The translations under genes and the position numbers were made by a program. DNA of 64,000 nt. Source: Fremontodendron californicum (taxonomy: Eukaryota; Streptophyta; Magnoliopsida; Malvales; Malvaceae). The notes under the pieces were generated by a model that did not search any database, had not been told where the DNA came from, and was given only the letters and a program-made list of their open reading frames with translations. Below are positions 1 to 12,293 of this stretch, piece by piece. The stretch spans positions 11,646,501 to 11,710,500 of the forward strand of contig JAULJL010000011.1 in NCBI GenBank assembly GCA_030761205.1, written 5' to 3'. Numbering within the stretch: the first letter of the stretch is position 1; every line of letters starts with the position of its first letter.

Positions 1-1307
1 TCTGAGTGGCCTTCTTCAGCAGAACCATGAAAGTAGTCTAAAATATCAGTTCCTAGTTACTTATCCAGTCTAATGACCAACTTCATTTTTCATTTCAATT
101 GCCCACCTTGCCAACTATAATGTGTTTTTGAATCTGATCCATTTTTTAGTTTATGAATTAGATGGATCAGACTAGGATCACTTAATCAGGATCGTTGGAT
201 CCTGTTAATCAAGTTAGTAGTCACCACTAACGTAGCACACAATTCTAGTGTAAGCTTTCTTGACAAAGCATCTGCCATAGTATTGGAGGATCCTTCCTGA
301 AAACTAGCTTATAGTCATAGCCTATCATCTTCACTACCCACATTTGTTGGGCTGGAGTGATACCTTCCTGGTCTAGTAGGAACTTCAAGCTATGATGGTC
401 AATCTTTATCTAAAAACTCCTGCCCATGAGATAAGCATACCAATTTTTAACAACTGCCAAAATTGCTAACATCTCTTTCTCATAGACTGACAGCCCTTTA
501 TGTCTAAGAGAAAGAGCTTTGCTGAAGTAAGCAATAGGTCTTCCTCATTAGCTCAAAACAACTCTAATCCCCTTACAAGAGGAATCATACTCTACTACAA
601 ACATGGCATTAAAGTTAGGTAAAGGACTGGAGTAGTGGTTATAGCTTGTTTAAGCCTATAGAAAGCCAACTAAGCTTCTTCATGCCACTCAAAAACATTT
701 AACAATTCAGCCAATGGCTTTACTATAATCCCATAGCCTCTAATAAACCTCCTATAGTACCCTGTAAGTCGTAGAAATCCTCGGAGTTCCTTGACTGTCG
801 AGGGTACAAGCTAATCCAACACACCAACAACCTTCATTTTGTCCAAAGCTACATTTTCCTTACTAATGACATGCCCCAAGTATTCAACTTGGGATGCTCC
901 AAAGGCACACTTAGACAACTTAAAAAACAATTGTTTTTTTAAAAGAGTCTCAAAGACCACATGTATATGTTGAAGATAATCATGCCAAGTAGAAGAATAT
1001 ACCAGAATGTTATAAAAAAAGAAAAGAAAACAAACTTCCTTAAGTAAGGCTGAAAAATGAAATTCATGAGACTCTGAAAGGTGGATGGTGCATTCGTCAA
1101 CCCAAAAGGCATTACTAGGAACTCATAGTGTCCTTGATAAGTTCTTAATGTTGTTTTATTTATATCATTGTCCCTCATTCTGATATGGTGATATCCGGAT
1201 CTCAAATCCAATTTAGAGAACCAACAAGCTCCAGTTAATTCATCCAAGAGCTCTTCAACCAGTGGAATAGGAAATCTGTCCTTGATAGTCAGTTTATTTA
1301 ACTGTCT
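1..1307 (-). pseudogene. Ty3/gypsy pol fragment: RT C-terminal half and RNase H (broken)
   Basis: Minus-strand remains of a Ty3/gypsy polyprotein. At 939-1247 the RT finger/palm block is readable, including FSKLDLRSGYHHI and MPFGLTNAPSTFQ. Going leftwards, the 'YLGHV' and 'LRGFLRLTGYYRRFI' blocks follow, then an RNase H stretch at about 405-560 (KALSLRHKGLSVYEKEMLAIL). The RT catalytic motif, normally F-x-D-D-I-L-V-Y, reads FFYNILVY near 1007-1020, so both aspartates are lost, and a frame change lies close by. Several stops follow. It is an inactive copy. The matching 3' LTR and any integrase would lie left of the window. The element continues at 2823-4298 and 21304-22101, beyond later insertions. 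Confidence 0.88.
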
Positions 1308-1312
1308 ATAGT

Positions 1313-2822
1313 TGATAACTCGTATAATTATATAGTTCTTAGTTATGTTTTATTATTGTTTTGTGTCAAATACGAGTTATTATTTCTTATTCTAATTGTG
1401 TTTATGATATTTTATATTTTTATGTAATTTGGTGTTTTTCACGAGTTTCTTTGAGTGATTTCAGATTACTAGGTTAAATCAACAATTAAGGGCAAATCCA
1501 GTTCAGTTCCAGTTCCGACACCTTTTGCCATATCAGCTATATCTGGAGTTTCACTGAAGCATTAAGGCTGAAATTTTTACAGTGCAAAGTTAAGAGGCAT
1601 ATCTATCTTTTTCATGTTTTACACTTCTTGAAACGGAGTCGTTTTCCCTACCGAAATCAACCATCAAGTTGGCTGATGTGCAATGACGTCTGTTCTGCAC
1701 CGTTTTGGTATTTTGACCATATCTTCCGATCCACATGAGCAAATGATCTGATTCCAACGGCTATGGATCAGTAACTGATAGGGGCATATTTTTCCAGAAG
1801 ACCATTTGATCAGATCGAGCCTCCAACATTGACAAAATCGACCATCAAGCTGGCTGATCAGAATTGTCATACAACATGACGAAAATTGTTAGAAAAATGC
1901 ACCCACCTATTATACCTACCTTTGAAATTTATAAAGCTTGTCTCTTGTCATTTAGCTCTCCAAAATGTGTATAAATAGAGGGCCTTGGATGAGTATTGAA
2001 ACAATATACATTGGTAGGATATTAGCCATTGTAATAAAATTCTCTAAGTTTTCTTTTTCTTTCCTTTCTCTAGTTTTCTTTTTCTATATTTACTTATGCT
2101 TCTTACATTTCTTTTCATTTTATTCATATCTAGTATGTGTTGCTAATCATATTGTTGAGGTGATGAGGTGAAGCTCTTGGTAAATGCTAAGGTTAGTCTC
2201 TTAAACATGAGCTAAAATGAATTATCATTTATAAACACTAGTATAGATAATATTTTATTTTGGTTTAAAATCATACTTGCAAAGTAGGGATCTTGATTCA
2301 TTATTGACAATGAAAATGGCACAATAAATGCTTGGTTTCATAACCTTGATTTGTTGTAGACATATACCTTGGCATAAGGAATGCTTGGACTCTTTTTATG
2401 AGTTTTGAGGACACCAAATGAACATAATATCATATGCTATGGACGTTGGACAATTTGGACTGAATTGCTAAACCTTCCGATTGGAACCTCCTTTATGTGT
2501 GGATTTCAATTGTGTAATAAAACAAGATTAATCTTAGCATAACACCAAGAGTGGATTCTCTAACCTCAACATCTTTTCTTATTGTTTTTTTTTTATATCT
2601 TGTTTAATTTCTTTTATATTTTGTTTATTTTGTTCTCTAATATCTTGTTTATCTTATTTTGTTGTTGATTCCCTAATATCTTGTTTACTTTCTTTGTCTT
2701 ATATATTTATAAACTTATACTTACTAATACGCTTCCCTGTGGTTCGACCTCGGACACCCGAGAATTTATTACTTGAACATAACCTGCACTTGGGTTTACA
2801 ACTCTTAATTGAGTCTCCATCA
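1313..2822 (+). mobile_element. Solo LTR (TSD ATAGT), relative of the LOG-element LTR
   Basis: A lone 1,510-bp LTR that starts TGATAACTCG and ends CCATCA. It is flanked by the 5-bp duplication ATAGT (1308-1312 and 2823-2827). It interrupts the gypsy RT exactly between the codons for CVDY and YRQLNKL, so the empty site can be reconstructed. The first ~775 bp match the 5' part of the LTRs at 11643 and 18821, including the TATA region. From ~2090 the sequence is unrelated to those LTRs. No internal region or second LTR is present, as expected from LTR-LTR recombination. Confidence 0.9.
1970..1977 (+). promoter_or_regulatory. TATA box of the solo LTR
   Basis: TATAAATA followed by GAGGGCC. It sits in the same context as the TATA boxes at 12286 and 19464 of the full element, so it probably marks the U3/R promoter. 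Confidence 0.6.
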
Positions 2823-3270
2823 ATAGTCAACACAAAACCTCCAGGAGCTATCCTTCTTCTTCACCAAGACTATAAGAGAAGCAAAAGAGCTTTGACTGTC
2901 CTGATGATCCCTACATCTTTCATTTCTTGAACTATTTTCTATATATCATCCTTTTGAATTGTAGGATATCGATAAGGCCTTATTTTAACCACCTGAGATT
3001 CATCCAAGAGAGGCATTTGGTGATCATGCATCCTATTTGGTGCCAATTCAGTTGGGAGAGAAAACAACATCTGATATTGATTGAGCAACTCCCTCAAATC
3101 TGATGGTAATGCATCCAGCTCTTGCCCCTTGGTCAACAAGGACATAAAGAAAACAAGTTAAGGTTCTGTGAACATCAAGGTGCATGTACTCTTTCGAATT
3201 GCATGTGACAGCTTAGAGACCTGCTTTTTGGAGACCAGTTGAATATCTCCTGCCTGCAACCCTTGTAGAC
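2823..3270 (-). pseudogene. Ty3/gypsy RT N-terminal part (broken)
   Basis: This is the part of the gypsy pol upstream of the solo LTR. Minus-strand translation gives the pre-RT linker and RT entry block, with PTELAPNRMHDHQMPL at 2939-3145, then IRPYRYPTIQKDDI, then after an in-frame stop the WRFCVDY block up to 2823. It joins the RT core at 1300 once the solo LTR is removed. Stops within 2823-2938 show it is dead. Confidence 0.85.
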
Positions 3271-3286
3271 TAATCTAATGGTTTTT

Positions 3287-3649
3287 CTAGGTAAAATTCA
3301 TAAGAAAGAAATTGAAATCCCAGGTTATAGGTCCTAGTGTCATAAGCCATTGGATACCTACGACCAAGTCACAACCTCTTAGAGGAAAGACATAGAAATC
3401 TGTGTGTTGGGTAAATCCTTGTGTTTCCCACTTCACCTTCCTACAAACCTCCTGAGTTTTGAGGGTCTTTCCATTGGCAATAACAACATCAACACCTATG
3501 ATTGCTTGAGTCTCAAACCCTAACTCAATTTCATGGTTAATAGGTTCTTCAACCAAGATCAGATATAATTGAGATCGAACACACATATGCCGTAATACAT
3601 ACTTACTTCTACACCACATACACAAACCCTTCTTCCTCCTATCCTCCAT
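3287..3649 (-). pseudogene. Ty3/gypsy gag zinc knuckle and aspartic protease region
   Basis: A 120-codon open stretch. Residues 8-23 (KGLCMWCRSKYVLRHM, then C) are a degraded gag zinc knuckle; the usual Gly before the His is Arg. The rest matches the retropepsin-like domain of plant gypsy elements: a GVDVVIANGKTL segment, then FYVFPLRGCDLVVGIQWL, the usual end of the domain before RT. The N-terminal catalytic DSGA segment is not readable here. Its position between gag and RT fits gag-PR-RT order on the minus strand. Confidence 0.78.
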
Positions 3650-4293
3650 TTATTCTCTAGTAGGCACTTTGTTAGTCGTTTGGGTGGTTGTATCAGGTTT
3701 AAGGAATTGAATTTTGTTGTAGGAAAGTGTAGAAGGTCTAGGGCTGAGGTTCTAGTTTGGGAAATAGTGTTTGGGTGTAGGTAGTAAGGGTGGAAGGGTA
3801 TTGGAACTAGTATTTGATAGTTGTCTATGTATGGCAGTAGACTGGTAGGCTAAAGGTGGAGCTGTGGGTGGGTTTATGTATGGTGTAAAGGGTTTTCTGG
3901 CAAATTATAAATCATGGATTCAACATGTTTTGTTAATTAAAGGCATGAGTTAAGGTTTTTGGAAAACATAATCTCATAGGTTTAGCAATATAAGGTTTGA
4001 GGTTACTTACAAAGACACTGAGGGCATGGTCATTTGAAAGTTAGATCATATTTAGCAATGCCTCAAACTCCTCATAATAGTCCTCTACCGATCTAGATTT
4101 CTTTAAGCTCTTCAAGTCAGACATAGGATCAAAGTATTCGTTGTCACTGAATCTAGCTCTCATTTCCAACAAATACTGCTCCAATTTGACTTCTTTCAAT
4201 CCCCTCTGATTCTCCATAAACCTTTGGTGCCATTGCAGTGCTTTACCCTCCAAATGGATCATAATAGTCTAAACTTTATCTTCTTTCGGAGTC
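3650..4293 (-). pseudogene. Ty3/gypsy gag core (broken)
   Basis: Codons 4041-4262 read IHLEGKALQWHQRFMEN and on to VEDYYEEFEALL, the Retrotrans_gag core of plant gypsy elements. The flanking linker (3650-4040) is low-complexity and frame-shifted. At 4293 the reading (ETPKEDKV just upstream in the protein) is interrupted by the copia LTR; the missing gag N-terminus resumes at 21304. This locates the copia insertion inside gag. Confidence 0.82.
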
Positions 4294-4298
4294 TCAAC

Positions 4299-5283
4299 TG
4301 TTGGCTTTTCACTTATGAAATCCAAGAATAGAGGAAGAGTTAGATCACTTACTTGTCATCTATATGCAATGCTCTCTTGTTGTCGATATGAGAAAATAAC
4401 TCAAACATATGACTAGGGCAGTCTGGTAATCAATTGATTAAAGCAACCACAAGAAACGTTTCCACAACCTATCTTGCTCTCCAAACTAGAATGCTTTATT
4501 GCCTTGCTTCTTGATAACTTAGTAATCAAGAACTCTTCACTCTCTATGTTCTTAGTATCGTATATACTAGGAACCTTTTGAGATTTCAGACACACACTTA
4601 TGTGTTCTGAATAAGTGTACAAAACACTTTCTCAAAACCAATAACATCAACACCTTCATATGGCTTGGCCGAAATCCTCTAGTATATGTAGCCTCCAAAA
4701 GTCTTGTCTCAAAAGACATCTTTTGGTCCAATGGTTGCTTCTGAAAGGGTCAAAGGATACAACCTTTTCCAGAATCAACTCCCTCCATTTGGTCATGATG
4801 GTTCGGCCAACAAAATCATTCTCTTCCAAATGAATGTAATGTTTCGGCTATGGAGGGAAACATTCAACCAGAAACAACATGATGTTTTGGTTATGTGTGG
4901 CAGCCCCTTTATGAATGATGACACTTGTCACAATCCCATTGGTGACACATGGATCAGATAGTGATGATGTGTCACACTTATGTGCCATATCATCCGGCCA
5001 ACCTAGCTACCTCCAGCTGCTATCACTCTACCTCAGCTGAGTGTCACTCACCTAGCTGGCCTCTAGCTCTATTGAGCTGAGTAAGCTGGTGTCCAGCTCC
5101 CTTGTGTTGAGCTAGCTAGTGTCTAGCTCCCCTGAGCTGACTTGAGCTGAGTTAAGCTTCATCTTGAGCTCCTATGAGCTTCTACAAGCTTATCTCATCT
5201 CCTTTGCTAGTTTGCCATCATCATTCTTATCAAGTTAATCTTGTGCGTACTTCGTATATTTGTATACTTATATTCAAATATAT
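4299..5283 (-). mobile_element. Ty1/copia element, 3' LTR
   Basis: About 985 bp, homologous to the split LTR at 11162-11642 plus 20810-21303. In plus orientation it starts TGTTGG; the other copy starts TATTGG. The outer flanks are TCAAC (4294-4298) and CCAAC (21304-21308), a 5-bp TSD with one mismatch. The two LTRs differ at many bases, so the insertion is old. The inner edge at ~5283 is set only by where homology to the other LTR stops. Confidence 0.82.
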
Positions 5284-6640
5284 AATTCAGTCCAAAGACA
5301 TAATCAAGGCAAAGCATTCATATATTGAAATAACATATACAAGTAGGTTGTGTGACCCTTTTGGCATGTAATTGAATTCATCTCACTATGCAATGGTTAA
5401 GTATACATAAGAGACATTTCTCAATTCATGATTCATCTATAACTTATCATAGATGTCAGTCCAGAATAACTCTTAAGTTATCATGTTAATGATCCATAAA
5501 TCATTAACCATGCCTCTAATGTGTGCTCTAAGACTTGTCGATACATAGTTTAGCTACTTTCAATCTCTTTTCGTGAGTTGAAACTTATTTCAAACTCATG
5601 AAACGTATCAAACACCAAGTGCACTTGTTTTTTTAAAGACAATCTTATACTTGAACTCATTTATATTACACAAAGTAATATGTGCGTGTCTTTCAAGTAA
5701 AAATGCCATATGTATCTTAACAAAGTTTTTCCTCTTGCACTAACTATTCAACAATCTAAAACAATGTATTTACCCAACAAGGTTCCAATAGACTGCATTT
5801 TCATAGTCTTAGGAAATCCCATCAAAGTAAATGCAATGCTTTCAAATTATCAAATATTAGTCAATATTCACTAAGAGCATACAAGTTGATCAAAATTATT
5901 TGATCAAAGAAACTCACACCACAAGGAGACAAGGATCACTCTTTATTTTCTTTATTGGTCAACTTATACACACATGATATGCACATGTGCTATGGTATTT
6001 CTTCTACTTAAATGATTTATTTCACAAAATGGGTTTGTCACTCCTACTTAAATCATTTAATCGTGGAATTCTCCTCAGTGGACTCCCACTTGAATAAACA
6101 AGTTCATGTAATTCTCATTGGAACTAACAGCCACTAGGAGTGTATTTTCAATTCATTTAATACACAAATATCGTACATGTCTGAGTTAATCAAACACATT
6201 GATCAACCTAAATATTCACGTCTTCAACATTCACACCTGGCCATATAGGTTTAATCCATGTATGTGTGGTCATACATGTTCGGTAAATCACACATTACCT
6301 CATCTTGATTATCTTAATCAAGGTGACCATCATGCTCAAGCTGTCACATGTTTGGAAGATATGACTCCCACTAGAATAAGTATACTTTCATCTCATGACC
6401 ACAAATGTTTAAACTTATTCACTTAAGCAGTCTCATCCCTATTCTTACACAAAGAATAGAGGCGGATTGTTTGTGTGAGCGAACCAATCCTCTACCTATG
6501 TTTGACATACCTTTTTTATTCGTTGTGAAACAAAGAGAATATGCACAGAATTGTATTAAACTTGCAAAACACAATTCATTCAATCATACAAAGGTACAAG
6601 AATTTGACATAAAGAAGTTCATCCAAACGAATCATAATTC
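5284..6640 (-). other. Copia 3' untranslated region, no gene seen
   Basis: This lies between the end of the copia RNase H and the 3' LTR. No conserved domain is visible on either strand. Small plus-strand frames near 6200-6680 have no recognisable features. I could not find a clear polypurine tract next to the LTR. Confidence 0.5.
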
Positions 6641-7147
6641 TATGGAGACCCATTGCCTTAACATGTTTGGCAAATAAGATTGGTGGTATTGGTTTAGTTA
6701 AAGGATCTGCCACCATCTGATCCATAGAAATGTATTCCATTGAACTTCTTTCCCTTCAATTGCATCTCTTATAAAGTTATATTTTATGCCTATATGCTTA
6801 GTCTTTCCATGATATTTCAGATCCTTAATATAAGCCAAAGCTGCCATACTATCACAATAGATAGTGATTGGCTCATCATTAGGTGCCACTACACCTAAGT
6901 GACCAAGGAAACGACCAAGTCACAATGCTTCTTGCACAACAGCTGATCTGACAACAAATTCATCTTCCATAGTTGATAAAGCCGTGCAAGTGTGCTTTTT
7001 GCTACTCCACGAGATAACACCACTAGATAACAAAAATATAAAACCTGATGTAGACTTGTATTCATCTCTATCTCCACCCCAATTAGCACCAGTGTATCCT
7101 TGTAACCTCAAGTTACCACTTTGGTAACATAACCAATAGTCTTTCAT
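6641..7147 (-). pseudogene. Copia RNase H (broken)
   Basis: Two overlapping frames read the copia RNase H: GYTGANWGGDRDEYKSTSG (catalytic Asp of the 'DADWAGD' block replaced by Asn), then STMEDEFV, and YCDSMAALAYIKDLKYHGKTKHI. The end reads the typical ADPLTKPIP-like block as WWQILLTKPIP around 6690. Frame changes near 6890 and 7090 break it. Confidence 0.85.
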
Positions 7148-8190
7148 TCCCTTAAGATATAGAAAAACTCTTTTTGATACACTTCCAATGCTGTATACTG
7201 GGGTTAGATGAATAACGAGCTAACAAACCTACAGCTTGGCTAATGTCAGGCCTAGTACACAACATGGCATACATTAGACTTCCAAAGGTATTTAGGTATA
7301 GAACCTTTTTATTTCTTCCTTCTCTTTAAGAGTTTGTGGACACATTGCTTCATCAATTTTGCAATTGTGAGCAATAGGGGTATCCATGGGCTTTGAGTTG
7401 TGCATGTTGAAGTGTTCAAGAATCTTATTGATAAAAGGTTCTTGAGACAACTCTAACAACCTTTTGGACCTATCTCTTAGAATCCTAACTCCAAGAATGG
7501 AAGTCGCCTCTCCCAAATCCTTCATATCAAAGGTGAAAGACGATCATTTCTTAATGGTGTGCACAAAACTCAAATTATTACTAGCTAACAGTATGGCATC
7601 AACATATAATGACATGATTATGAACTTGTTCTTGGAATTTAAGACATAAACACAATGGTTTTCATCCATCATCTTGAATCCAAAGTTCAAGACTAATTTA
7701 TGGAACTTCAAGTACCATTATCTCGAAGCTTGTTTAAGACCATATATCGATTTCTTTAGTCGACATACCTTGTGTTCTTTACCTTCTACAATGAAACCTT
7801 TTGGTTGTTTCATGTAGATTTCTTCACTTAATCAGCATTGAGGAAGGCAGTCTTAACATCCATTTGATATAATTCCAAGTCAAGATTTGCAGCAATAGCT
7901 AGAATCAACCTGATGGAGTTGAATCTCACAACAGGTGAGAAAACATCTTTACAATCGATACTTTCTACTTGTGTGTACCCCTTGGCAACCAAACGTGTCT
8001 TGAACCTTTCAATGGTACCATCCACATTCCTCTTGATCTTGAAAACCCATTTGTTCCCAATTGTCTTTCTATCTTTAAGAAGATCAACTAAGTCCCATAC
8101 TTTATTCACATACATTGAGTCTAATTCATTTTCCATTGCAATTATCCATTTATCACTATCTAGACTTTCAAGAGCCTTCTTCAAACTTTA
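7148..8190 (-). pseudogene. Copia reverse transcriptase (broken, active site altered)
   Basis: At 7828-8184 the RT begins with KWIIAMENELDSMYVNKVW and runs through GNKWVFKIKRNVDGTIERF, RLVAKGYTQ and LYQMDVKTAFLN. After a disturbed stretch the palm motif reads SLYVDAILLAS, with YVDA at codons 7595-7606 instead of YVDD, so a catalytic Asp is lost. At 7292-7525 comes the MKDLGEATSILGVRI block. Stops and frameshifts show a dead copy. Confidence 0.87.
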
Positions 8191-8409
8191 AGGTTTATCA
8201 TCCATAGATGCAACCAAATGAGCCTCACTTTCATCCAAAATCCATCACTTTCTTGGAGGTTTGAATTTTTCGTGAAGAACATCGAAGAAAAGTAGGAGCA
8301 ACATGTTCTTAATCATGCACATTTGGATTCTCATTAGGCTCTTGTTGAGGTAACTCATCATTATTTTGTTGGACCATCATTTGATCAACGTTTTGATCAT
8401 TTTGATCAC

Positions 8410-9680
8410 CTATATCTTCCATAGGGTGATCTTGGTCATTGTTGCCATCATGACCAACAACTTGTGGAGGCAGTAAGCTCTCACTCGACCCAATCCAACT
8501 ATCACTTTATTAAGTGATATTAGCACATCATTAGTGCTAGATAGTCCAGATTCAGTGACTTCAAACAATGAATAATTCTTATCACCATTCCTTTTCTTAG
8601 GAAACTCATTTTCTAAGAAAGTTGCGTCCCTTGATTCGAATTCAACATGTCTATCCTTATTTTCCAAATCCATGAACACATAACCTTTAGAGTGTTCAGA
8701 GTAACCGAGAAGAACACATTTCTTCCCTCTTGGTCCTAATTTGCCAAGTTTATGATTTGGATTATGGACATAGGCTGCACAGCCCCTAGGTCTTAGATTA
8801 CTCAAATTCGGCTTTCTTCCAGTCCATAACTCATAAGGAGTAGACAAAACAGATTTGGATGGCACTCTATTTAAAATATAGACAGCTGTGAGCAATGCAT
8901 CTCCCCAATAAGAGACATCTATGTTGGCCTGTGCCATCATGCATCTCACCATGTCTAGGAGAGTTCGATTCTTTCTCTCCGCCACTCTATTCTGTTGGGG
9001 TGTTCCCCGAATAGTCCATTGTCTTGCTATTCATTTCTCATCACATAACCCCTTGAATTCATTTGAAAAATACTCTCCACCCCAATCAGTCCTTAATGAC
9101 TTAATCATCTTATCTATTTGATTCTCAACTAAAGTCACATAAGTCTTGAAACACCTTAATGCTTCACTTTTGAACTTTATCAAATAGATATGGGTGAATC
9201 GAGTATAGTCATCCGTGAATGTGATAATGTATCTAAACCCTTATCTAGATGTCACATTCAAGGGACCGCATACATCAGAATGTATTAGTTGTAATGGATA
9301 CTCACTTCTATGAGCTTTTTCAAATAGTTTTCTTGTTGTCTTACCCGCGAGACATAACTCGCAAATTGGGAGGGATACATTAGATAGAGATCCAAGTAAG
9401 CCACATTTGGCCAACTTTTTCATCCTATTTTGTCCTATATGTCCCAACCTTGCATGCCAAATGATTTCATCATTTGCATCAGCTATAAGACAACTATTAT
9501 TACTCATAATAATATTCAATACAAAGAAATCACCATTTAGAAAACAAAAACATGTTCTTTTATTATTGTGATAAACATCCAATACTTTGTCATAGAAATT
9601 CATTTGAAATCCAAAACGCAATAAACTAGTAACAGAGACCAAATTTCTTTGAATACTTGGTAAATACAAGGCATCAATTA
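8410..9680 (-). pseudogene. Copia integrase: GAG-pre-integrase, catalytic core and C-terminal part (broken)
   Basis: At 9241-9669: WHARLGHIG, then CELCLAGKTTRK (the HHCC region) and LIHSDVCGPLNV (first catalytic Asp). A stop follows. The core continues as FTDDYTRFTHIYL, RTDWGGEY (second Asp) and, at 8985, VAERKNRTLLDMVRCMMAQ (catalytic Glu). Then WGDALLTAVYILNRVPSK and the C-terminal GYSEHSKGY block follow. The gag-PR-IN-RT-RH order is diagnostic of Ty1/copia. In-frame stops near 9240 and 9030 inactivate it. Confidence 0.88.
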
Positions 9681-9764
9681 AAATTAAATTGTGTCCTCTT
9701 TCAAAGGTACTTTACAAGTTCTTTTGCCTTCTACTTCAAGCCTTGAGTTGTCCCCAACATAAAC

Positions 9765-10750
9765 TCATTTAGTCCGAGCTGGTATGATCTTTCGATAATG
9801 GACAAACAAGCCACGATCCTTTATGATATGGTCAGTGGCACCTGAATCAGTAACCCATGAAGAGTCAGATTCAACCATTAGAGGACATGACATAACATGT
9901 ACAAAAGAAGTAGAAGAAGTACGTACTTTAGACTCTTTGCACTCTCTTGCAAAATGCCCTTTCTTATTGCAATTGAAGCACTTAATTTTGCTTTTGTTTT
10001 TTATCTTGGGTTTCCAATATTTCTTGAATTTCCTATCAGAGGTTCCATCCTTAATGTTGAAGGCCTTTTTCTTGAACCTTTTCTTCTTTTTCCCAATTGA
10101 AAAAGAAGTCTCGGCAACATATGCCTTAGATAGATTCTTGATATCCATGACTTCTGCCTCGAGAAGCAAATGTCGAGTGATACCATCAAAGGTCTTTATT
10201 TCAACATTGTGGTGTAAATTGACCTTTATCAATAGCCACTCATCATCAGGTAGGGATCGGATTACAAATTGCACTTGTTGCTCATCCGTTAGAGTATGTC
10301 CAGTTGATTTTAAATAAGAGATCATGCGAGACATTTCTCGCAAATGATGGCTCATGTTTTGATAAAATTTCTTTGTGTAATTCTCAAATTTGAGAATTAA
10401 AGCCCTTTGTTTCTCCAAAGAAACAATACCAAACTTGTTCTTTGCCATGTCCCATATGGCTTTGACAGATTCAAGCATGGCAAAGTCCATCATAAGATCA
10501 TCGGTCATTGTACTAAACAATGTTATCCGAGCCATGGTGTCCTGTCCTTTCTTTTAAAGGCATCATACTCTATTCTTTCCTCTGATGTGGACTGATAAAT
10601 TGGTTCAACAACTTCTTTGGATATTATATCTAATAAATCTTGCTCGGTGAGTATGAATTGAACTTTTTGTTGCCATATGGTGTAATTATCACCACCAAGC
10701 TTAAGGTCTTTGTTCAATTCGGCTATAATGCCCTTTGTGGCAGTAGCCAT
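9765..10750 (-). pseudogene. Copia gag and protease start (frameshifted)
   Basis: Gag begins at the ATG at 10750 (MATATKGIIAELNKDLKLGG) with the WQQKVQFILTEQD block. A frameshift near 10530 moves into a 256-codon frame (10535-9765) with the UBN2-type gag core, the CCHC zinc knuckle CFNCNKKGHFAREC, and the aspartic protease motif WVTDSGATDHI. Apart from the frameshift and the stop after the protease motif this part is well preserved. The start lies about 400 bp from the PBS, normal for copia. Confidence 0.88.
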
Positions 10751-11161
10751 CTACATCTTGCAATTTTGTAACCAATTAGCATATTCAATCACAACAAGAT
10801 ATTTCCAAACACAAAATAAATAAAATAATGTCATTATGCCAAAATGAACCAAAAATAAACTTATAGGATACAATCAAATACATTTGGACATAAGATTAAT
10901 TATCTTATTCAATTTGTTTTGAAATACCTTCTGAGGTTACAAGCTTCAACAAGAGACATACATTCAGTTTATCATCATGTAAATGACAAGTAGAATAACA
11001 TATTATTCTAGCAAGCAAGGGCTGAAAAAAACAAAGAACATGAACATGCTTTTTCATATAGTCGAATAGGGGAAAGGCATACAACCCTAATCAACATATA
11101 TTTATATATTCTTACAACCTAAGAGTATGCATATCAAACAACCTATAGACTCTGATACCAC
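10751..11161 (-). other. Copia 5' leader with PBS
   Basis: Untranslated leader of the minus-strand copia element. Positions 11149-11160 read, on the minus strand, TGGTATCAGAGT, which matches the initiator-Met tRNA primer binding site in 11 of 12 positions. It lies one base from the LTR edge. No gene in this stretch. Confidence 0.85.
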
Positions 11162-11642
11162 TATTGGATTTTCACTTATGAAATCCAAGAATAGAGGAAG
11201 AGTTAGATCATTTACTTGTCTTCTCTATGCAATGCTCTCTTGTTGTGGATATGAGAAAAGAACTTAAACGTATGACTAGGGCAATTGTAATCAACTGATT
11301 AAAGCAACCACAAGAAACATTTCCACAACCTATCTCTCTCTCCAAACCAGAATGCTTTATTGCCTTGCTTCTTGATAACTTAGTAATCAAGAACTCTTCA
11401 CTCTTTGTTCTTAGTATCGTATATATTTGAGATTTCAGACACACACTTATGTGTTCTGAATAAGTGTACAAAAGACTCTCTCAAAACCAATAACATCAAC
11501 AACTTCATATGTATTGGCCGAAATCCTCTCCTATATATAGCCTCCAAAATTCTAGTCTCAAAAGACATCTTTTGGTCTAATGGTTGCTTCTGAAAAGATC
11601 AAAGAATACAACCATTTTTAGAATCAACTCCCTTCATTTGGT
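11162..11642 (-). mobile_element. Copia 5' LTR, first part (split by the Athila-like element)
   Basis: Homologous to the corresponding part of 4299-5283. It breaks at 11642, where the 9.1-kb element begins, and resumes at 20738. The last 72 bp (11571-11642) are repeated on the far side of the insertion. Confidence 0.88.
11571..11642. repeat. 72-bp flanking direct repeat, left copy
   Basis: Starts TTTGGTCTAATGG and ends CTTCATTTGGT. It matches 20738-20809 in 71 of 72 positions (one C/T change). The uninterrupted sister LTR has this stretch only once (about 4724-4797), so the second copy arose with or after insertion. Both ends carry TTTGGT. Confidence 0.92.
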
Positions 11643-12285
11643 TGATAACTCGTATAATTATATAGTTTTTAGTTATGTTTTATTATTGTTTTGTGTCAAA
11701 TACGAGTTATTATTGTTTAGTCTAATTGTGTTTATGATCTTTTATATTTTTATGTATTTTGGTGTTTTTCACAAGTTTCTTTGAGTGATTTCAGATTACT
11801 AGAATTAAGGGCAAATCCAGTTCAGTTCCAGTTCCGACACCTTTTGCCATATCAGCTATATCTCGAGTTTCACTGAAGCAATAAGGCTGAAATTTGTAGC
11901 CATGCCACGCTAAGAGGCATATCTATCTTTTTCATGTTTTACACTTCTTGAAACGGAGTCGTTTTCCCTAGCGAAATCGACCATCAAGTTGGCTGATGTG
12001 CAATGACGTCTGTGCTGACCTGTTTTCGTATTATGCCCATATCTTCTTATCCACATCAGCAAATGAGCTGATTCCAACGGCTATGGATCAGTAACTGATA
12101 GGGTAACATTTTTCTAGAAGACCATGTGATCAGATAAGGCCTCCAAAATTGACAAAATCGACCATCAAGTTGGCTGATCAAAATCGTCATATATGACGAA
12201 AATTGTTAGAAAATGCACCCACCTATTATACCTACCTTTGAAATTTGTAAAGCTTGTCTCTTGTCATTTAGCCCTCCAAAATGTG

Positions 12286-12293
12286 TATAAATA
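12286..12293 (+). promoter_or_regulatory. TATA box, 5' LTR
   Basis: TATAAATA followed by GAGGGCC, about 640 bp into the LTR. It would place transcription start near 12320 and leave a long R-U5 of about 1.2 kb. The equivalent in the 3' LTR is at 19464-19471. Confidence 0.65.

Noticed and set aside
5010..5170. GAGCTGA/CTAGCTC-rich block as a separate satellite
   Set aside because: Present in both copia LTRs at the same place, so it is part of the LTR.
9823..10317. 164-codon plus-strand ORF inside copia
   Set aside because: Antisense shadow of the copia gag and protease frame, which has clear domains.
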